A stretch of DNA of 64,000 nucleotides, from positions 186,001 through 250,000 of the forward strand of contig NZ_JAHYCB010000005.1 of the NCBI RefSeq assembly GCF_019430945.1, given 5' to 3'. Below, piece by piece: positions 8,461 to 17,524 of this stretch; within the stretch, counting starts at the first letter, position 1; the number at the start of each line of letters is the position of its first letter. Origin of the DNA: Neorhizobium populisoli (GTDB lineage: Bacteria; Pseudomonadota; Alphaproteobacteria; Rhizobiales; Rhizobiaceae). Both the position numbers and the translations under genes were made by a program. Below the pieces are notes generated by a model. It ran no database searches, was not told where the DNA came from, and saw nothing but the letters and a program-made list of their open reading frames with translations.

Positions 8461-9999
8461 TTACTTCTTCTTGCCGTCCTTGACGACGATGCCACCGCCG
8501 GGGATCATCCAGACCCCCGAGACGCCGGCGCGCGTCGCGAAAAGGTCCCGCTTGGTATAGAGCAGCACATGCGGCGCCTGTTCGTTCACTTCCTTCTGGG
8601 CGTCGACATAGATCGCATTGCGGGCCTTTTCGTCGAGCGTCGAGGCAGCCTTGTCGATCATGCCGTCGAGCTTCGGATCGGAGAAGAAGCCCAGATTGGC
8701 GCCGGCCGGCGATGCGCTCTTCGTATAATAGAGCGGGCGGAACTGCAGATCGGCGCCATTGACACCGGAAGACCAGGAGGCGATCGAAGAACCGATATTG
8801 TCCTTCTCCTTGCCGGCCGGATCAAGGAAAGCCGCCTTGGACCAGACGCCACCTTCCATCTTGCGCACTTCAAGCTTTACGCCTGCCTTCGCCCACATGG
8901 CCTGCAGCAACTCGCCGATACGGGCTTCCTGTTCCTGCACGATCGTCGACATCGCAAAACCGTCCGGATAACCGGCGTCCTTCAGAAGCTGCTTGGCCTT
9001 CTCGACATTGTACGGATAGGGGTTGAGCGTCTTGTCGTAACCGGGCGTCACCGGCGCGAGCGGCGAGTTGGCCGGCGTCGCATAGCCCTGCATGAAGGCC
9101 TTCACGAGGCCTTCCTTGTCGGTCGCGTAGTTCAGCGCCTGACGGACGCGGACATCGTCGAGCGGCTTCAGCTTGGTATTGAGCGAGACCCAGAACACGG
9201 CCGAACCGTCTGTGGTCGACAGCTTCATCTCCGGGTTGGCCTTCACCTGCGCGGCAAAGGCGGACGGGAACGGGTTGATGACGTCGGCGTCGCCGGTCTG
9301 CAAGGCCATGTTCATGACCGAGGGCTCGCTGGTCCAGGTCCACTTGATCTGGTCCTCGCCCTTCGGCGCGCCGCCCCACCAATCGGTGTTCTTGGCCTGA
9401 AGGACGTATTCGCCCGATTTGTATTCCTGCAGCTTGTAAGCGCCCGTACCGACCGCTTTGGAGCCGATCGTGCCGGCAGCATCCGCCGCCGGGCTGACCA
9501 TCAGGCACGGGCCGGTGGTGAGCAGCGCGAGAAACGCCGGATACTGGGTCTTCAGCTTGAACTGCACGGTCATCGGATCGACGGCGGTGACGCTGTCGAG
9601 GAAGGTGCGCAAGCGACCGGAAGCGGCAAGGCCACGCTTGGTATCGAGGTGACGGGCGAAATTCTTGACCACGGCATCGGCATCGAAAGCGGTGCCGTCA
9701 TGGAATTTGACGTCGGGGCGCAGCTTGAAGGTCCAGACGAGGCCGGACGCATCTGCAGACCATTCGGTGGCGAGCGCCGGCTTCAGCGACAGATCGGTAT
9801 CGCGCTTGACGAGACCCTCGTACATCGGGTCGAGCAGAGCGGCAGTATAGGTCGCCGTCTGGTCGCCCGGATCCATGGAGCGAGGCGCTTCCGTCTGCAT
9901 CACGGTCAATGTCGCAGCGCTGGCGGCAATCGGAAAAACGAGGCCTGCCGCAACGGCGGAAGCAAGCATGAAACGCCGGCTTTTCAAGAACATGGTCAT
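8461..9999 (-). CDS. ABC importer substrate-binding protein, SBP_bac_5 (DppA-like)
   Basis: 512 residues. A Sec signal peptide (MTMFLKSRRFMLASAVAAG, cleavage near AASA-A, residues 26-29) is followed by the family opening 'TLTVMQTEAPRSMDPGDQTA'. Cluster-5 features follow: YEGLVKRD, LATEWSADASGLVWTFKLR and VKFHDGTAFDADAVVKNF. Such proteins bind oligopeptides, opines, nickel or modified sugars. Being first in an operon with a ROK kinase and CutC, it may deliver a glycosylated or amino-sugar-containing compound. AAGGGTG precedes the start. Divergent promoter space of about 165 bases separates it from the ROK regulator. Confidence 0.9.
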   Translation of the reverse strand: MTMFLKSRRFMLASAVAAGLVFPIAASAATLTVMQTEAPRSMDPGDQTATYTAALLDPMYEGLVKRDTDLSLKPALATEWSADASGLVWTFKLRPDVKFHDGTAFDADAVVKNFARHLDTKRGLAASGRLRTFLDSVTAVDPMTVQFKLKTQYPAFLALLTTGPCLMVSPAADAAGTIGSKAVGTGAYKLQEYKSGEYVLQAKNTDWWGGAPKGEDQIKWTWTSEPSVMNMALQTGDADVINPFPSAFAAQVKANPEMKLSTTDGSAVFWVSLNTKLKPLDDVRVRQALNYATDKEGLVKAFMQGYATPANSPLAPVTPGYDKTLNPYPYNVEKAKQLLKDAGYPDGFAMSTIVQEQEARIGELLQAMWAKAGVKLEVRKMEGGVWSKAAFLDPAGKEKDNIGSSIASWSSGVNGADLQFRPLYYTKSASPAGANLGFFSDPKLDGMIDKAASTLDEKARNAIYVDAQKEVNEQAPHVLLYTKRDLFATRAGVSGVWMIPGGGIVVKDGKKK

Positions 10000-10090
10000 A
10001 ATCGTTCACCCTTGGTTTTTGTTGACTGATAAGCGGCCCAAATCTCCCTTGCCGCCTTAGATCACTTTTGTAATTTATTGCCGTTGATTT

Positions 10091-10105
10091 GTTCATTTTC
10101 TGAAC
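10091..10105 (+). promoter_or_regulatory. Inverted repeat in the divergent importer/ROK-repressor promoter region
   Basis: GTTCA-TTTTC-TGAAC lies in an AT-rich stretch (10061-10110) between the divergent genes. It is a candidate operator for the ROK repressor encoded beside it, and no other palindrome stands out in this 166-base gap. Confidence 0.35.
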
Positions 10106-10165
10106 TTAGTGTCAAGACACAATCCCAAGCCGCACACCCAACGATAGCGAACCCGCTTGACCGTC

Positions 10166-11299
10166 ATGCTCACCTCCTCCCAGCGCCAGCTCGTGCGCGT
10201 CATCAGCGAGTCCGGCCCGCTCAGCCGCACCGAGATGGCGCAACTGCTTGGCCTGAGCAAAGCGGCCATGAGCGGCATTTCCCGTGAATTGATCGATCTC
10301 GGCGTGCTGCATGAGACGGAGACGGTTTACGGACAGGGTCGCCCTTCGGTGCGGCTTGATCTTCATCCCGAATGCGCCTATTTCGTCGGCATTTCGCTGC
10401 TGGAAGACCCGGCGCCGATGATCCTCTGCGATCTGAACGGCAAGATTATCGCCAGACAGGCCATGCCGCTGTCGCGCGATCCGAACGTCATCGCAGACGC
10501 CATCACGCAAGGCCTGCCGAGCCTTTTCGGAACCCATCCGGATGCGAGGGAAAAGCTCTCAGGCATCGGCGTGGCGCTGTCCGGCTTCGTCGATGAAACG
10601 CAGTCGAACTGCGTTCAATCCACCCTGTTGAACTGGCAGGACGTGCCGCTCGCCAGGATCATCCGCGAGCGCTCCGGCATCGAAACCTTCATCGAAAACG
10701 ATGCCAAGGCCGTCGCCGTCAGCGAAAAACTGTTCGGCAGTGCCCGCGAAATCCAGAGTTTTAGCGTCGTCTCCCTGGGTGACGGAATCGGCTGCGCGCA
10801 TTTCATCGATGGCAAACTCTATCGCGGCAAACATGGCGGCGCCGGCGAGATCGCCCATTGCACCATCGAGCCCGGCGGCTCGCCCTGCCGATGCGGCAAG
10901 CGAGGCTGCCTCGATACGGTCGCTTCCATGAAAGCGATCAAGGAGATGTCGCGGGCAGAAGGCATCGAATGCGTCTCGCTGTCCGATATCGAACACGAGG
11001 CTTCCACAGGCAATGCGGCGGCGATCCGCGTGCTGCACCGCGCCGGTTCCGCGCTAGGCCTCGCAATCGCCAACCTGATCCAGATCAACGATCCGGGCAT
11101 GATCTTGATCACCCATGTCGAGGGCTCGTTCGACGGTCTGTTCGGCACGGTCGTCAACCAGGCGGTCGAAACCAATGTTCTTCCCCGTTACGCCGGTCAG
11201 ACGCCGATCCGCATCAAGCGCGTCGATGGCGATGTCTGGGCGCGGGGTGCGGCCAGCATCGCGGCCCATAATTTTCTGTTAGGTCCCAACTCAAACTGA
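10166..11299 (+). CDS. ROK-family transcriptional repressor (NagC/XylR-like)
   Basis: 377 residues from ATG 10166 (an in-frame TTG at 10157 is the alternative). The N-terminal helix-turn-helix is GPLSRTEMAQLLGLSKAAMSGISREL, about residues 16-42. The ROK domain follows, with the zinc site motif GEIAHCTIEPGGSPCRCGKRGC (written in part: H..C-x-C-G-x-x-G-C). The kinase active-site sequence is partly kept (ENDAKAVAVSEKL), as in many ROK repressors. Probably represses the divergent importer-kinase-CutC operon until the imported sugar is bound. The mlrC gene follows after 12 bases and may be co-transcribed. Confidence 0.88.
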   Translation: MLTSSQRQLVRVISESGPLSRTEMAQLLGLSKAAMSGISRELIDLGVLHETETVYGQGRPSVRLDLHPECAYFVGISLLEDPAPMILCDLNGKIIARQAMPLSRDPNVIADAITQGLPSLFGTHPDAREKLSGIGVALSGFVDETQSNCVQSTLLNWQDVPLARIIRERSGIETFIENDAKAVAVSEKLFGSAREIQSFSVVSLGDGIGCAHFIDGKLYRGKHGGAGEIAHCTIEPGGSPCRCGKRGCLDTVASMKAIKEMSRAEGIECVSLSDIEHEASTGNAAAIRVLHRAGSALGLAIANLIQINDPGMILITHVEGSFDGLFGTVVNQAVETNVLPRYAGQTPIRIKRVDGDVWARGAASIAAHNFLLGPNSN

Positions 11300-11311
11300 G
11301 GTTCCTCCCCC

Positions 11312-12760
11312 ATGTCCAGGCCTTTGCGCATCGCCGTCGGCGGCATTCATATCGAATGCAGCACCTACAATCCGGTCCTGAACGAGGAGAAGGATTTTCG
11401 CGTGACGCGCGGCGAAGAGCTTTCGGCCGCCCCCTACTTCGCCTTCCTCAAGGATTATGACGCGGAATTCCTGCCCACCATCCATTGCCGCGCCATTGCC
11501 GGCGGCCCGGTTTCGCGCGCCACATACGACAAGTTCAAGTCGGAATTCGTCGAGCGCCTGAAGCCGTTGTTGCCGCTTGATGGCCTCTACCTCGCCATGC
11601 ACGGCGCCATGTATGTCGAAGGCATGGAAGACGCGGAAGGCGACTGGATCAGCACAGCCCGCGAGCTGGTCGGCCCGGATTGCCCGATCTCCGCCAGCTA
11701 CGACCTGCACGGAAACGTCAGCCAGCGCATCATCGATGCGCTCGACATGTACTCCACCTACCGCACCGCGCCGCATATCGACGTCGAAGAAACCATGCGC
11801 CGCTCGGTCAAGATGCTGGTCGAAAGCCTGAAGACCGGCGTCAGGCCGATCCTTCTCTGGGCGCCGATCCCGGTCGTCCTGCCCGGCGAGCGCACCTCGA
11901 CGGTCGATGAACCGGCAAAAAGCCTCTACGACATGATGCCGGAAATCGATGCGATCGACGGTGTCTGGGATGCCTCGCTGATGGTCGGCTACGTCTGGGC
12001 CGACGAGCCGCGCGCTACTGCGGCCGCGATCCTCACCGGCACCGACCGTGCCGTGCTGGAACGCGAAGCCAAGCGCATCGCCCAAGCCTACTGGGATGTC
12101 CGCGAAGATTTCGTGTTCGGTTGCGAGACCGGCTCCATCGAGGAACTGATCGACAAGGCGATCGCCTCGCAGACCTCACCCGTGGTGCTCGCCGAATCCG
12201 GCGACAACCCCACCGGCGGCGGCGTGGGCGATCGTGCTGAAGTGTTGGCCGACCTGATCGCCAAGGGCGCAACCGGCGTCGTCTTCGCCGGCATCGCCGA
12301 CAAACCGGCTGCTGAGGCCTGCTACGCCTCCGGCATCGGCGCCGAACTGGATCTCTCGATCGGCGCCTGGCTGGATTCGATCAATAGCAAGCCGATCAAG
12401 GTCAAAGCCAAGGTCAAGTTCCTGCATGGCACCACCGACCTCGCCGACCGTCAGGCCGTTGTCGCCATCGGCGGCATTGAGCTGGTTCTGTCGGCCAAGC
12501 GTCGCCCCTATCACAACATCGTCGATTTCACCCGCCTGGGCCTTGATCCGCACAAGGCCAAGATCATCGTCGTGAAGTCGGGCTATCTCTCGCCGGAACT
12601 GGCGCCGATCGCCAATCCGAACCTGATGGCGCTGTCGAACGGCGTCGTCGACCAGTTCGTCGAGCGCATCGGCAACACCCGCCGCAAGCGGCCGGTCTAT
12701 CCCTTCGACAAGGATTTCACCTTCGAGCCGCAGGTGTTCCTGTCTGCAAGATCCAAGTGA
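11312..12760 (+). CDS. M81 family metallopeptidase-like protein (MlrC)
   Basis: 482 residues. The DUF1485 (M81) N-terminal region starts with RIAVGGIHIECSTYNP and continues with LAMHGAM, SASYDLHGNVS and HIDVEETM. The C-terminal MlrC region has ESGDNPTGGGVGDR. MlrC of Sphingomonas hydrolyses the tetrapeptide left by microcystin degradation; most homologues have unknown peptide-like substrates. The gene starts 12 bases after the ROK repressor gene, opposite the peptide-type importer operon. It may hydrolyse an amide bond in the compound taken up by that importer. Metal-site residues (His and Asp of DLHGN) look intact. Confidence 0.85.
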   Translation: MSRPLRIAVGGIHIECSTYNPVLNEEKDFRVTRGEELSAAPYFAFLKDYDAEFLPTIHCRAIAGGPVSRATYDKFKSEFVERLKPLLPLDGLYLAMHGAMYVEGMEDAEGDWISTARELVGPDCPISASYDLHGNVSQRIIDALDMYSTYRTAPHIDVEETMRRSVKMLVESLKTGVRPILLWAPIPVVLPGERTSTVDEPAKSLYDMMPEIDAIDGVWDASLMVGYVWADEPRATAAAILTGTDRAVLEREAKRIAQAYWDVREDFVFGCETGSIEELIDKAIASQTSPVVLAESGDNPTGGGVGDRAEVLADLIAKGATGVVFAGIADKPAAEACYASGIGAELDLSIGAWLDSINSKPIKVKAKVKFLHGTTDLADRQAVVAIGGIELVLSAKRRPYHNIVDFTRLGLDPHKAKIIVVKSGYLSPELAPIANPNLMALSNGVVDQFVERIGNTRRKRPVYPFDKDFTFEPQVFLSARSK

Positions 12761-12774
12761 TTCCAAGAGCCGCG

Positions 12775-12792
12775 GCGGCGATCGTTCGCCGC
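12775..12792 (+). terminator. Hairpin after the MlrC gene
   Basis: A 7-bp perfect stem GCGGCGA-TCGT-TCGCCGC starts 15 bases after the stop codon. Only a weak T-tract (GACCATTT) follows. A probable terminator in the 159-base gap before the MFS gene, where I see no other feature. Confidence 0.45.
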
Positions 12793-12919
12793 GACCATTT
12801 CCGGCTTGACCCCGGTACAAATGTCTAAAATCAAGGGCTTCGTGAAAAAACCTTAACTTGGCAAGGCTCCGGCTCACGCCTAATGTGCCGGCCATCCTTC
12901 CTCTGCCGGCCTGCCCCTC

Positions 12920-14323
12920 ATGCCCCGCCTGATGCCGATCATCCTTGCCGTCGCGCTCTTCATGGAGCGGATGGATTCAACAATCATTTCCACCAGCCTG
13001 CCGGCGATCGCCGCCGATATCGGCACGTCGCCGATCGCGCTGAAACTCGCCATCACCACCTACCTCGTCTCGCTGGCGATCTTCATCCCGATCAGCGGCT
13101 GGGTGGCCGACCGTTTCGGCGCATTGAAGATTTTTCGGCTGGCGATCCTCGTCTTCATGATCGGCTCGATCGGCTGCGCCTATTCCAACTCGCTGGAAGC
13201 CTTCGTGCTCTGGCGTTTCGTGCAGGGCGCCGGCGGCTCGATGATGACGCCGGTCAGCCGCCTGCTACTTGTGCGCGGCACACCGCGCAACGAACTGATT
13301 GACGCGCTCGCCTGGCTCACCATTCCCGCACTGATCGGGCCGATCATCGGGCCGCCGGTCGGCGGCTTCATCACCACCTATCTCTCCTGGCACTGGATCT
13401 TCTGGATCAATGTGCCGATCGGTATTTTCGGCATCCTGATGGTGACGAAATTCCTCGATCCGGTCGAACCGCGTGAACCGAAGCCACTGGATTTCCGCGG
13501 CTTTTTCCTGTCCGGCATCGCCTTCAGCGCCTTCACCTTCGGTATCTCGGTACTGAGCCTGCCGGCCGTGCCTTTGACCTATGGCTATATCTCGATCGCG
13601 GTCGGCATCGTCAGCGGCATGATCTATATCTGGCACACCTACCGCACGCCGCATCCGCTGCTGGATCCGAAGCTGTTCAGATATCCGCTGTTCCGGATGT
13701 CGATCTTCGCCGCCTCGAATTTCCGCATGGGCCTTGGCGCCCTGCCCTTTCTCCTGCCGTTGATGCTGCAGCTGCAATTCGGCCTAACGCCGCTGCAGTC
13801 GGGCCTCATCACGTTCGTCACCGCACTCGGTTCGATGGGCTCGAAATTCTTCGCGTCGCGGACCTACAATCTCTTCGGCTTCCGCAACGTGCTGGCTTTG
13901 ACGACCCTGCTTTCGGCGGTCCTGCTCGGCGCCAACGGCTTCTTCTCACCGGAAACGCCGGTTGCGTTGATCATGTTCTGCCTGCTGGTCGGCGGACTTT
14001 TACGCTCCATGGCCTTTTCCGGCGTCAGTGCCATGACCTTCGCCGATGTGCCGGATGACGAAAGCGGCCAGGCGACATCGATCAACGCGGTCGCACAACG
14101 CATCTCGATGGCCATGGGTGTGGCGCTTGCCGGCGGCGCACTCGACCTGTCGAGCACGATACGCGGCAGCACGCTGGACCTCACGGATTTCCACATCGCC
14201 TTCTTCGTCGTGGCGATTGTTTCCGCGCTCGCAACCGTTTCATTCCTGCGGCTGCCGGCCGATGCGGGCGAAACGCTGATAAAACGGGGCGGCCGCAAAC
14301 GTCGCGGCCTCGCAGCGGAATAG
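12920..14323 (+). CDS. MFS drug/metabolite exporter, DHA2 (EmrB/QacA) type
   Basis: 467 residues and largely hydrophobic, with about 13-14 predicted transmembrane segments. Motif D1-like FMERMDSTIISTSLPAIA in helix 1, motif A GWVADRFGALKIFRLA in loop 2-3 and motif C-like IGPIIGPPVGGFI in helix 5 place it in the proton-driven DHA2 family. The C-terminal tail is basic (KRGGRKRRG). No membrane-fusion partner gene is adjacent. The stop codon abuts the stop of the convergent GlxA-like gene, leaving no terminator space. Substrate unknown. Confidence 0.85.
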   Translation: MPRLMPIILAVALFMERMDSTIISTSLPAIAADIGTSPIALKLAITTYLVSLAIFIPISGWVADRFGALKIFRLAILVFMIGSIGCAYSNSLEAFVLWRFVQGAGGSMMTPVSRLLLVRGTPRNELIDALAWLTIPALIGPIIGPPVGGFITTYLSWHWIFWINVPIGIFGILMVTKFLDPVEPREPKPLDFRGFFLSGIAFSAFTFGISVLSLPAVPLTYGYISIAVGIVSGMIYIWHTYRTPHPLLDPKLFRYPLFRMSIFAASNFRMGLGALPFLLPLMLQLQFGLTPLQSGLITFVTALGSMGSKFFASRTYNLFGFRNVLALTTLLSAVLLGANGFFSPETPVALIMFCLLVGGLLRSMAFSGVSAMTFADVPDDESGQATSINAVAQRISMAMGVALAGGALDLSSTIRGSTLDLTDFHIAFFVVAIVSALATVSFLRLPADAGETLIKRGGRKRRGLAAE

Positions 14324-15268
14324 TCAGGCGAGTGATCGATCTCGCGAATTGCGCCGGATCGCCTGCGGTGGCTGGCCAAGCGTTCTAACAAAGGCTCGCC
14401 GCATCCGTTCGCGATCGGCAAAGCCGGTCTCGTCGGCGATCACATCCATCGAATGCCGTCCGTCCTCCATCAGGAGACGCGCGGCCTCGACGCGGATATT
14501 TTCAACCGCCTTGGCCGGTGACTGGCCGGTCTCGGAGCGGAAGGCACGGCTGAACTGACGCGGGCTCAGGCCTGCGACATCCGCCAGCTCCTCGACCGAC
14601 AATTCGTTCTTCAGATGCCCATTGGCATAGATCAGCGCCTTCTGGATGCGGTCCGATTTCGGTTCCAGCTCGAGCAGGCTCGAAAACTGCGATTGCCCGC
14701 CGGCGCGGCGGTGATGCACGACCAGCTTGCGGGCGGCAATTCGCGCCACCTCCGTTCCGTGATCCTTCTCGACCATGGCAAGGGCAAGATCGATACCGGC
14801 CGTCATGCCGGCGGAGGTCCAGACCGGACCATCGATGATGAAGATGCGGTCTTCCTCGACCTTGACGGTCGGATATCTGGCCTGCAGATCACGGGCATAG
14901 GCCCAATGCGTGGTGGCACGGCGACCGGCGAGAACCCCCGCTTCCGCAAGTGTGAAGGCGCCGACACAGGGAGCTGCAAGCCGCCTCGCCGTCTCCACAG
15001 AATGCCGCACGAAATCGACAAGCCCGCGGGTAGACGGCCGGATTTCAAAGCCCGCGCCGACGATGACGGTATCGAATTCCGAATTTCCGAAGGCCCGCGT
15101 ATCGACGTCGAAACCGGCGGAACTGCGAACCAGACCGCCGTTTTCGGAAAGCAGGGTAATCGAATAGGCATTGCCGCCAAGCACCGCATTGGCCACCTCG
15201 AAGACAGTGATGGCGGCGAAGCCCAGCACCTGAAAATCCTCGAATATGACGAAACCTATACGATGCAT
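14324..15268 (-). CDS. GlxA-family transcriptional regulator (DJ-1/PfpI domain plus AraC helix-turn-helix)
   Basis: 314 residues in two domains. Residues 1-190 form a class-I glutamine-amidotransferase-like fold, with the nucleophile-elbow Cys in APCVGAFTLAEAG and the downstream GRRATTHW motif. Residues about 215-305 carry the two AraC helix-turn-helix units (SVEELADVAGLSPRQFSRAF and MDVIADETGFADRERMRRAF). Family members sense small metabolites such as glycine betaine, carnitine or arginine, or nothing known. The neighbouring SDR gene starts downstream in another transcription unit; a target cannot be fixed. Confidence 0.87.
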   Translation of the reverse strand: MHRIGFVIFEDFQVLGFAAITVFEVANAVLGGNAYSITLLSENGGLVRSSAGFDVDTRAFGNSEFDTVIVGAGFEIRPSTRGLVDFVRHSVETARRLAAPCVGAFTLAEAGVLAGRRATTHWAYARDLQARYPTVKVEEDRIFIIDGPVWTSAGMTAGIDLALAMVEKDHGTEVARIAARKLVVHHRRAGGQSQFSSLLELEPKSDRIQKALIYANGHLKNELSVEELADVAGLSPRQFSRAFRSETGQSPAKAVENIRVEAARLLMEDGRHSMDVIADETGFADRERMRRAFVRTLGQPPQAIRRNSRDRSLA

Positions 15269-15318
15269 GGCGGCCCCTTTTCCTTCGGCTGGAGAATGGC
15301 CGATTTTACTGTGTTTGA

Positions 15319-16119
15319 CTATGCGGCCTTGTAGCGTTCTGCCGGCGTGCTGCGCGACAGGTTCGGCATCATCTTCTGACGCGCAGTCTCATAAGCCCGC
15401 CAGTCGGCAGCCTCCGGAAGCGACGGAATGGTGACCAGCTCTCCCTGATCAAGGCCCGAAAGGGCTGCATCCACCAAGTCTTCGGCGCTCATCACGATCT
15501 GCTCCGGCAGATGCTCGATCGGCGTGCCGGCGACACCCCAGAAATCGGTTGCGGTCGCGCCCGGCAGGACGGCCTGCACGGTCACACCCTTGTCCGCCAG
15601 TTCATGCTTCAGCGACTGTGTGAAGGCCAGCACGAAGGCCTTGCTGCCACCATAGACGCCGTTCAGGATTTCCGGACCGATCGCGACGATCGAGGAAATA
15701 TTGATGATCGTCCCCTTGCCGCGAGCAACGAAAGCCGGAGCGGCAGCATAAGTCAGGCGCATCAGCGCATTGACGTTGAGCGCCACCATCTCTTCCATCT
15801 TGGCGATATCCGAAGCCACGAGCGGCGCTGTTGCACCAAGCCCGGCATTGTTGACCAGAACCGTGATGCTTTGATCGCTACGCAGCACGTCTTCGACGCG
15901 AAGGATATCCGCCCTGTCGGAAAGATCGGCGGCGACGACTTCCACCGAGCGGCCGGTTTCATCGGCGATTCGGCGCGCGAGGATATCGAGCTTGTCCCGG
16001 CTGCGTGCCACTAGGATAAGATCATGACCACGACGGGCCAGGCGTTGCGCATAGATGGCACCGATACCCGAAGACGCGCCGGTGATAAGGGCAGTGCCCT
16101 TGGAAATATTGCCAGACAT
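15319..16119 (-). CDS. Short-chain dehydrogenase/reductase (SDR)
   Basis: 266 residues from ATG 16119. The NAD(P)-binding motif TGASSGIG is at about residues 12-19, the structural motif NNAGLG follows, the catalytic Ser lies in INISSIVA, and the catalytic Tyr-Lys pair lies in YGGSKAFV. A classical SDR oxidoreductase acting in the cytoplasm on an unknown alcohol or ketone. The arginine between the coenzyme-binding glycines and strand 2 (VARSRDK) favours NADP(H). The open frame continues to 16182, but the conserved fold starts at 16119. It stands as a single gene with about 170 bases before the next start on the other strand. Confidence 0.85.
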   Translation of the reverse strand: MSGNISKGTALITGASSGIGAIYAQRLARRGHDLILVARSRDKLDILARRIADETGRSVEVVAADLSDRADILRVEDVLRSDQSITVLVNNAGLGATAPLVASDIAKMEEMVALNVNALMRLTYAAAPAFVARGKGTIINISSIVAIGPEILNGVYGGSKAFVLAFTQSLKHELADKGVTVQAVLPGATATDFWGVAGTPIEHLPEQIVMSAEDLVDAALSGLDQGELVTIPSLPEAADWRAYETARQKMMPNLSRSTPAERYKAA

Positions 16120-16289
16120 TGTTTTTTTGCTCCACAGGCGCCCCATGCGCCGTTGGAAAAACAAATAGCCGCAAATTCTCACGTCTTAAATGTCATATAC
16201 ACCACCTTTTAGGACAGGCATCGACTGCATTTGGAACAAGCTCGGGCCGTGCTGGTTTGGTAAGTCCCCAATTGATGGAGGAAAGACCG

Positions 16290-16475
16290 ATGGGCATAGA
16301 ACAGGCACCCGACGAAAAAGGCCGCGACGCGGCCCGTGGTTTCAAGCAGGAGACCCGCAAGGAAGAAAAGAAGGTCGAGGCCCAGAAGGGCTCTGACCTC
16401 GCCAAGGGCGCAGATCGCTTTGAAGAACGCTCCAAGAGTTCGGATGGCAGGAGCGCCGGCTCCAAGCAACACTAG
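16290..16475 (+). CDS. Small, highly charged hydrophilic protein
   Basis: 61 residues (starts MGIEQAPDEKGRD) preceded by a very good Shine-Dalgarno, GGAGG at 16277-16281, eight bases before the ATG. The composition is dominated by Lys, Glu, Asp, Arg, Gly and Ser with almost no hydrophobic residues, so it is probably intrinsically disordered. Such short basic/acidic proteins in rhizobia are often stress-related, but I recognise no domain. Its end overlaps the stop of the convergent LysR gene by four bases. Confidence 0.65.
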   Translation: MGIEQAPDEKGRDAARGFKQETRKEEKKVEAQKGSDLAKGADRFEERSKSSDGRSAGSKQH

Positions 16476-17404
16476 CCTGGGTTGTCGGCAACCTGTCCTG
16501 TCCATGTCTCGCTGATGCGGCGGATGGCATGCAGCAGGTTGGCGGTCGGCGGCGTCATCAGCCCCTTCTTGCGGCGGTACACACGGAACGTCCGCTGCCA
16601 ATCGAGTTCCGGCACGTTGACGCGCGCCAGTTCGCCCCGCTCGACTTCCTGCCGGACCAGAGGCAGCGGCATCCAGCAGAATAGGGACTGCGAGAGGACA
16701 GCGGCCTTCAGCACCGGTACGGAGCGGGAGATGATGGAAGGCGCGTGCGGCTCCAGCGCATTGTCGTGAAAGCGGCGGTGCCATTCCCGCACCGTCGGCG
16801 TTCCTGGAGGTGGCATGGCCCAAGCGAACCGGGCAGCCTCGGCAAGTGGGATATGATCCCGGCAGATGGACGGATGGTGTGCCCGCGTGAAGACGGAAAC
16901 CATGTCATGCATGATCGATGGCGTGGCGATGACGATATCGTCGTCCAGGTAAGGCTCCGGTGAAATCGCGATATCGATCGATCCGCCTTTCAGCCCCTCC
17001 AGCACCCGGTCCTCAAGATCCTCGACGATCTGGTATTGAACCTCCGGATGCTCTTTTCGCATTTCTCCGATTGCGGCGATCACGAACCCGCTGACCACGC
17101 TCGCCACCCCGCCGATGCGCACGACGCCACGGCTGGCGCCGCGCATCTGCCGGATGACATCGGTCGCATTGCCGATTTCGGAAACCACAAGCTTGGCATA
17201 GGGCAGCAACGCTTCTCCAAACACGGTTGGCACCACGCCGCGCGTCGTTCTTTCGAACAGCGGTACGCCATAGCTGTCTTCCAGCCGTTTCAACATGCGG
17301 GTTATCGCTGGCTGCGTCATGTTCAACGCCGAAGCCGCAGCGCCAAGACTGCCGCGCCTGGCGCATTCGAGCATGATCTGGGCGGAGCGCACATCCAAAG
17401 CCAT
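16472..17404 (-). CDS. LysR-family transcriptional regulator
   Basis: 310 residues. The N-terminal winged helix has GSLGAAASALNMTQPAITRMLKRLE (about 17-41), followed by the type-2 periplasmic-binding-like effector domain. It is divergent from the fused decarboxylase-dehydrogenase gene with a 120-base shared gap containing an inverted repeat. By the usual LysR arrangement it probably activates that gene in response to an aromatic 2-oxoacid or related inducer. Confidence 0.88.
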   Translation of the reverse strand: MALDVRSAQIMLECARRGSLGAAASALNMTQPAITRMLKRLEDSYGVPLFERTTRGVVPTVFGEALLPYAKLVVSEIGNATDVIRQMRGASRGVVRIGGVASVVSGFVIAAIGEMRKEHPEVQYQIVEDLEDRVLEGLKGGSIDIAISPEPYLDDDIVIATPSIMHDMVSVFTRAHHPSICRDHIPLAEAARFAWAMPPPGTPTVREWHRRFHDNALEPHAPSIISRSVPVLKAAVLSQSLFCWMPLPLVRQEVERGELARVNVPELDWQRTFRVYRRKKGLMTPPTANLLHAIRRISETWTGQVADNPG

Positions 17405-17421
17405 GCCTTTATGTAATGGAT

Positions 17422-17444
17422 TTGGAGAAATTCTTCAATTCCAA
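17422..17444 (+). promoter_or_regulatory. Candidate LysR-box in the divergent promoter
   Basis: TTGGA and TCCAA flank a GAAATTCTTC core, giving a 23-base imperfect palindrome compatible with a T-N11-A LysR site. It lies 18 bases upstream of the LysR start and about 80 bases upstream of the decarboxylase-dehydrogenase start. Confidence 0.4.
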
Positions 17445-17524
17445 GACAAGGCTTCATATGGGACATTGATATCAAGGATACACGCGCGGACTGCAGGTCC
17501 GCGAGCCGGGAGGAGGCTCCAGCC

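Noticed and set aside
8395..10029. A 544-codon plus-strand frame opposite the DppA-like gene
   Set aside because: Antisense to a clear binding-protein gene with a signal peptide and terminator; composition is antisense-like.
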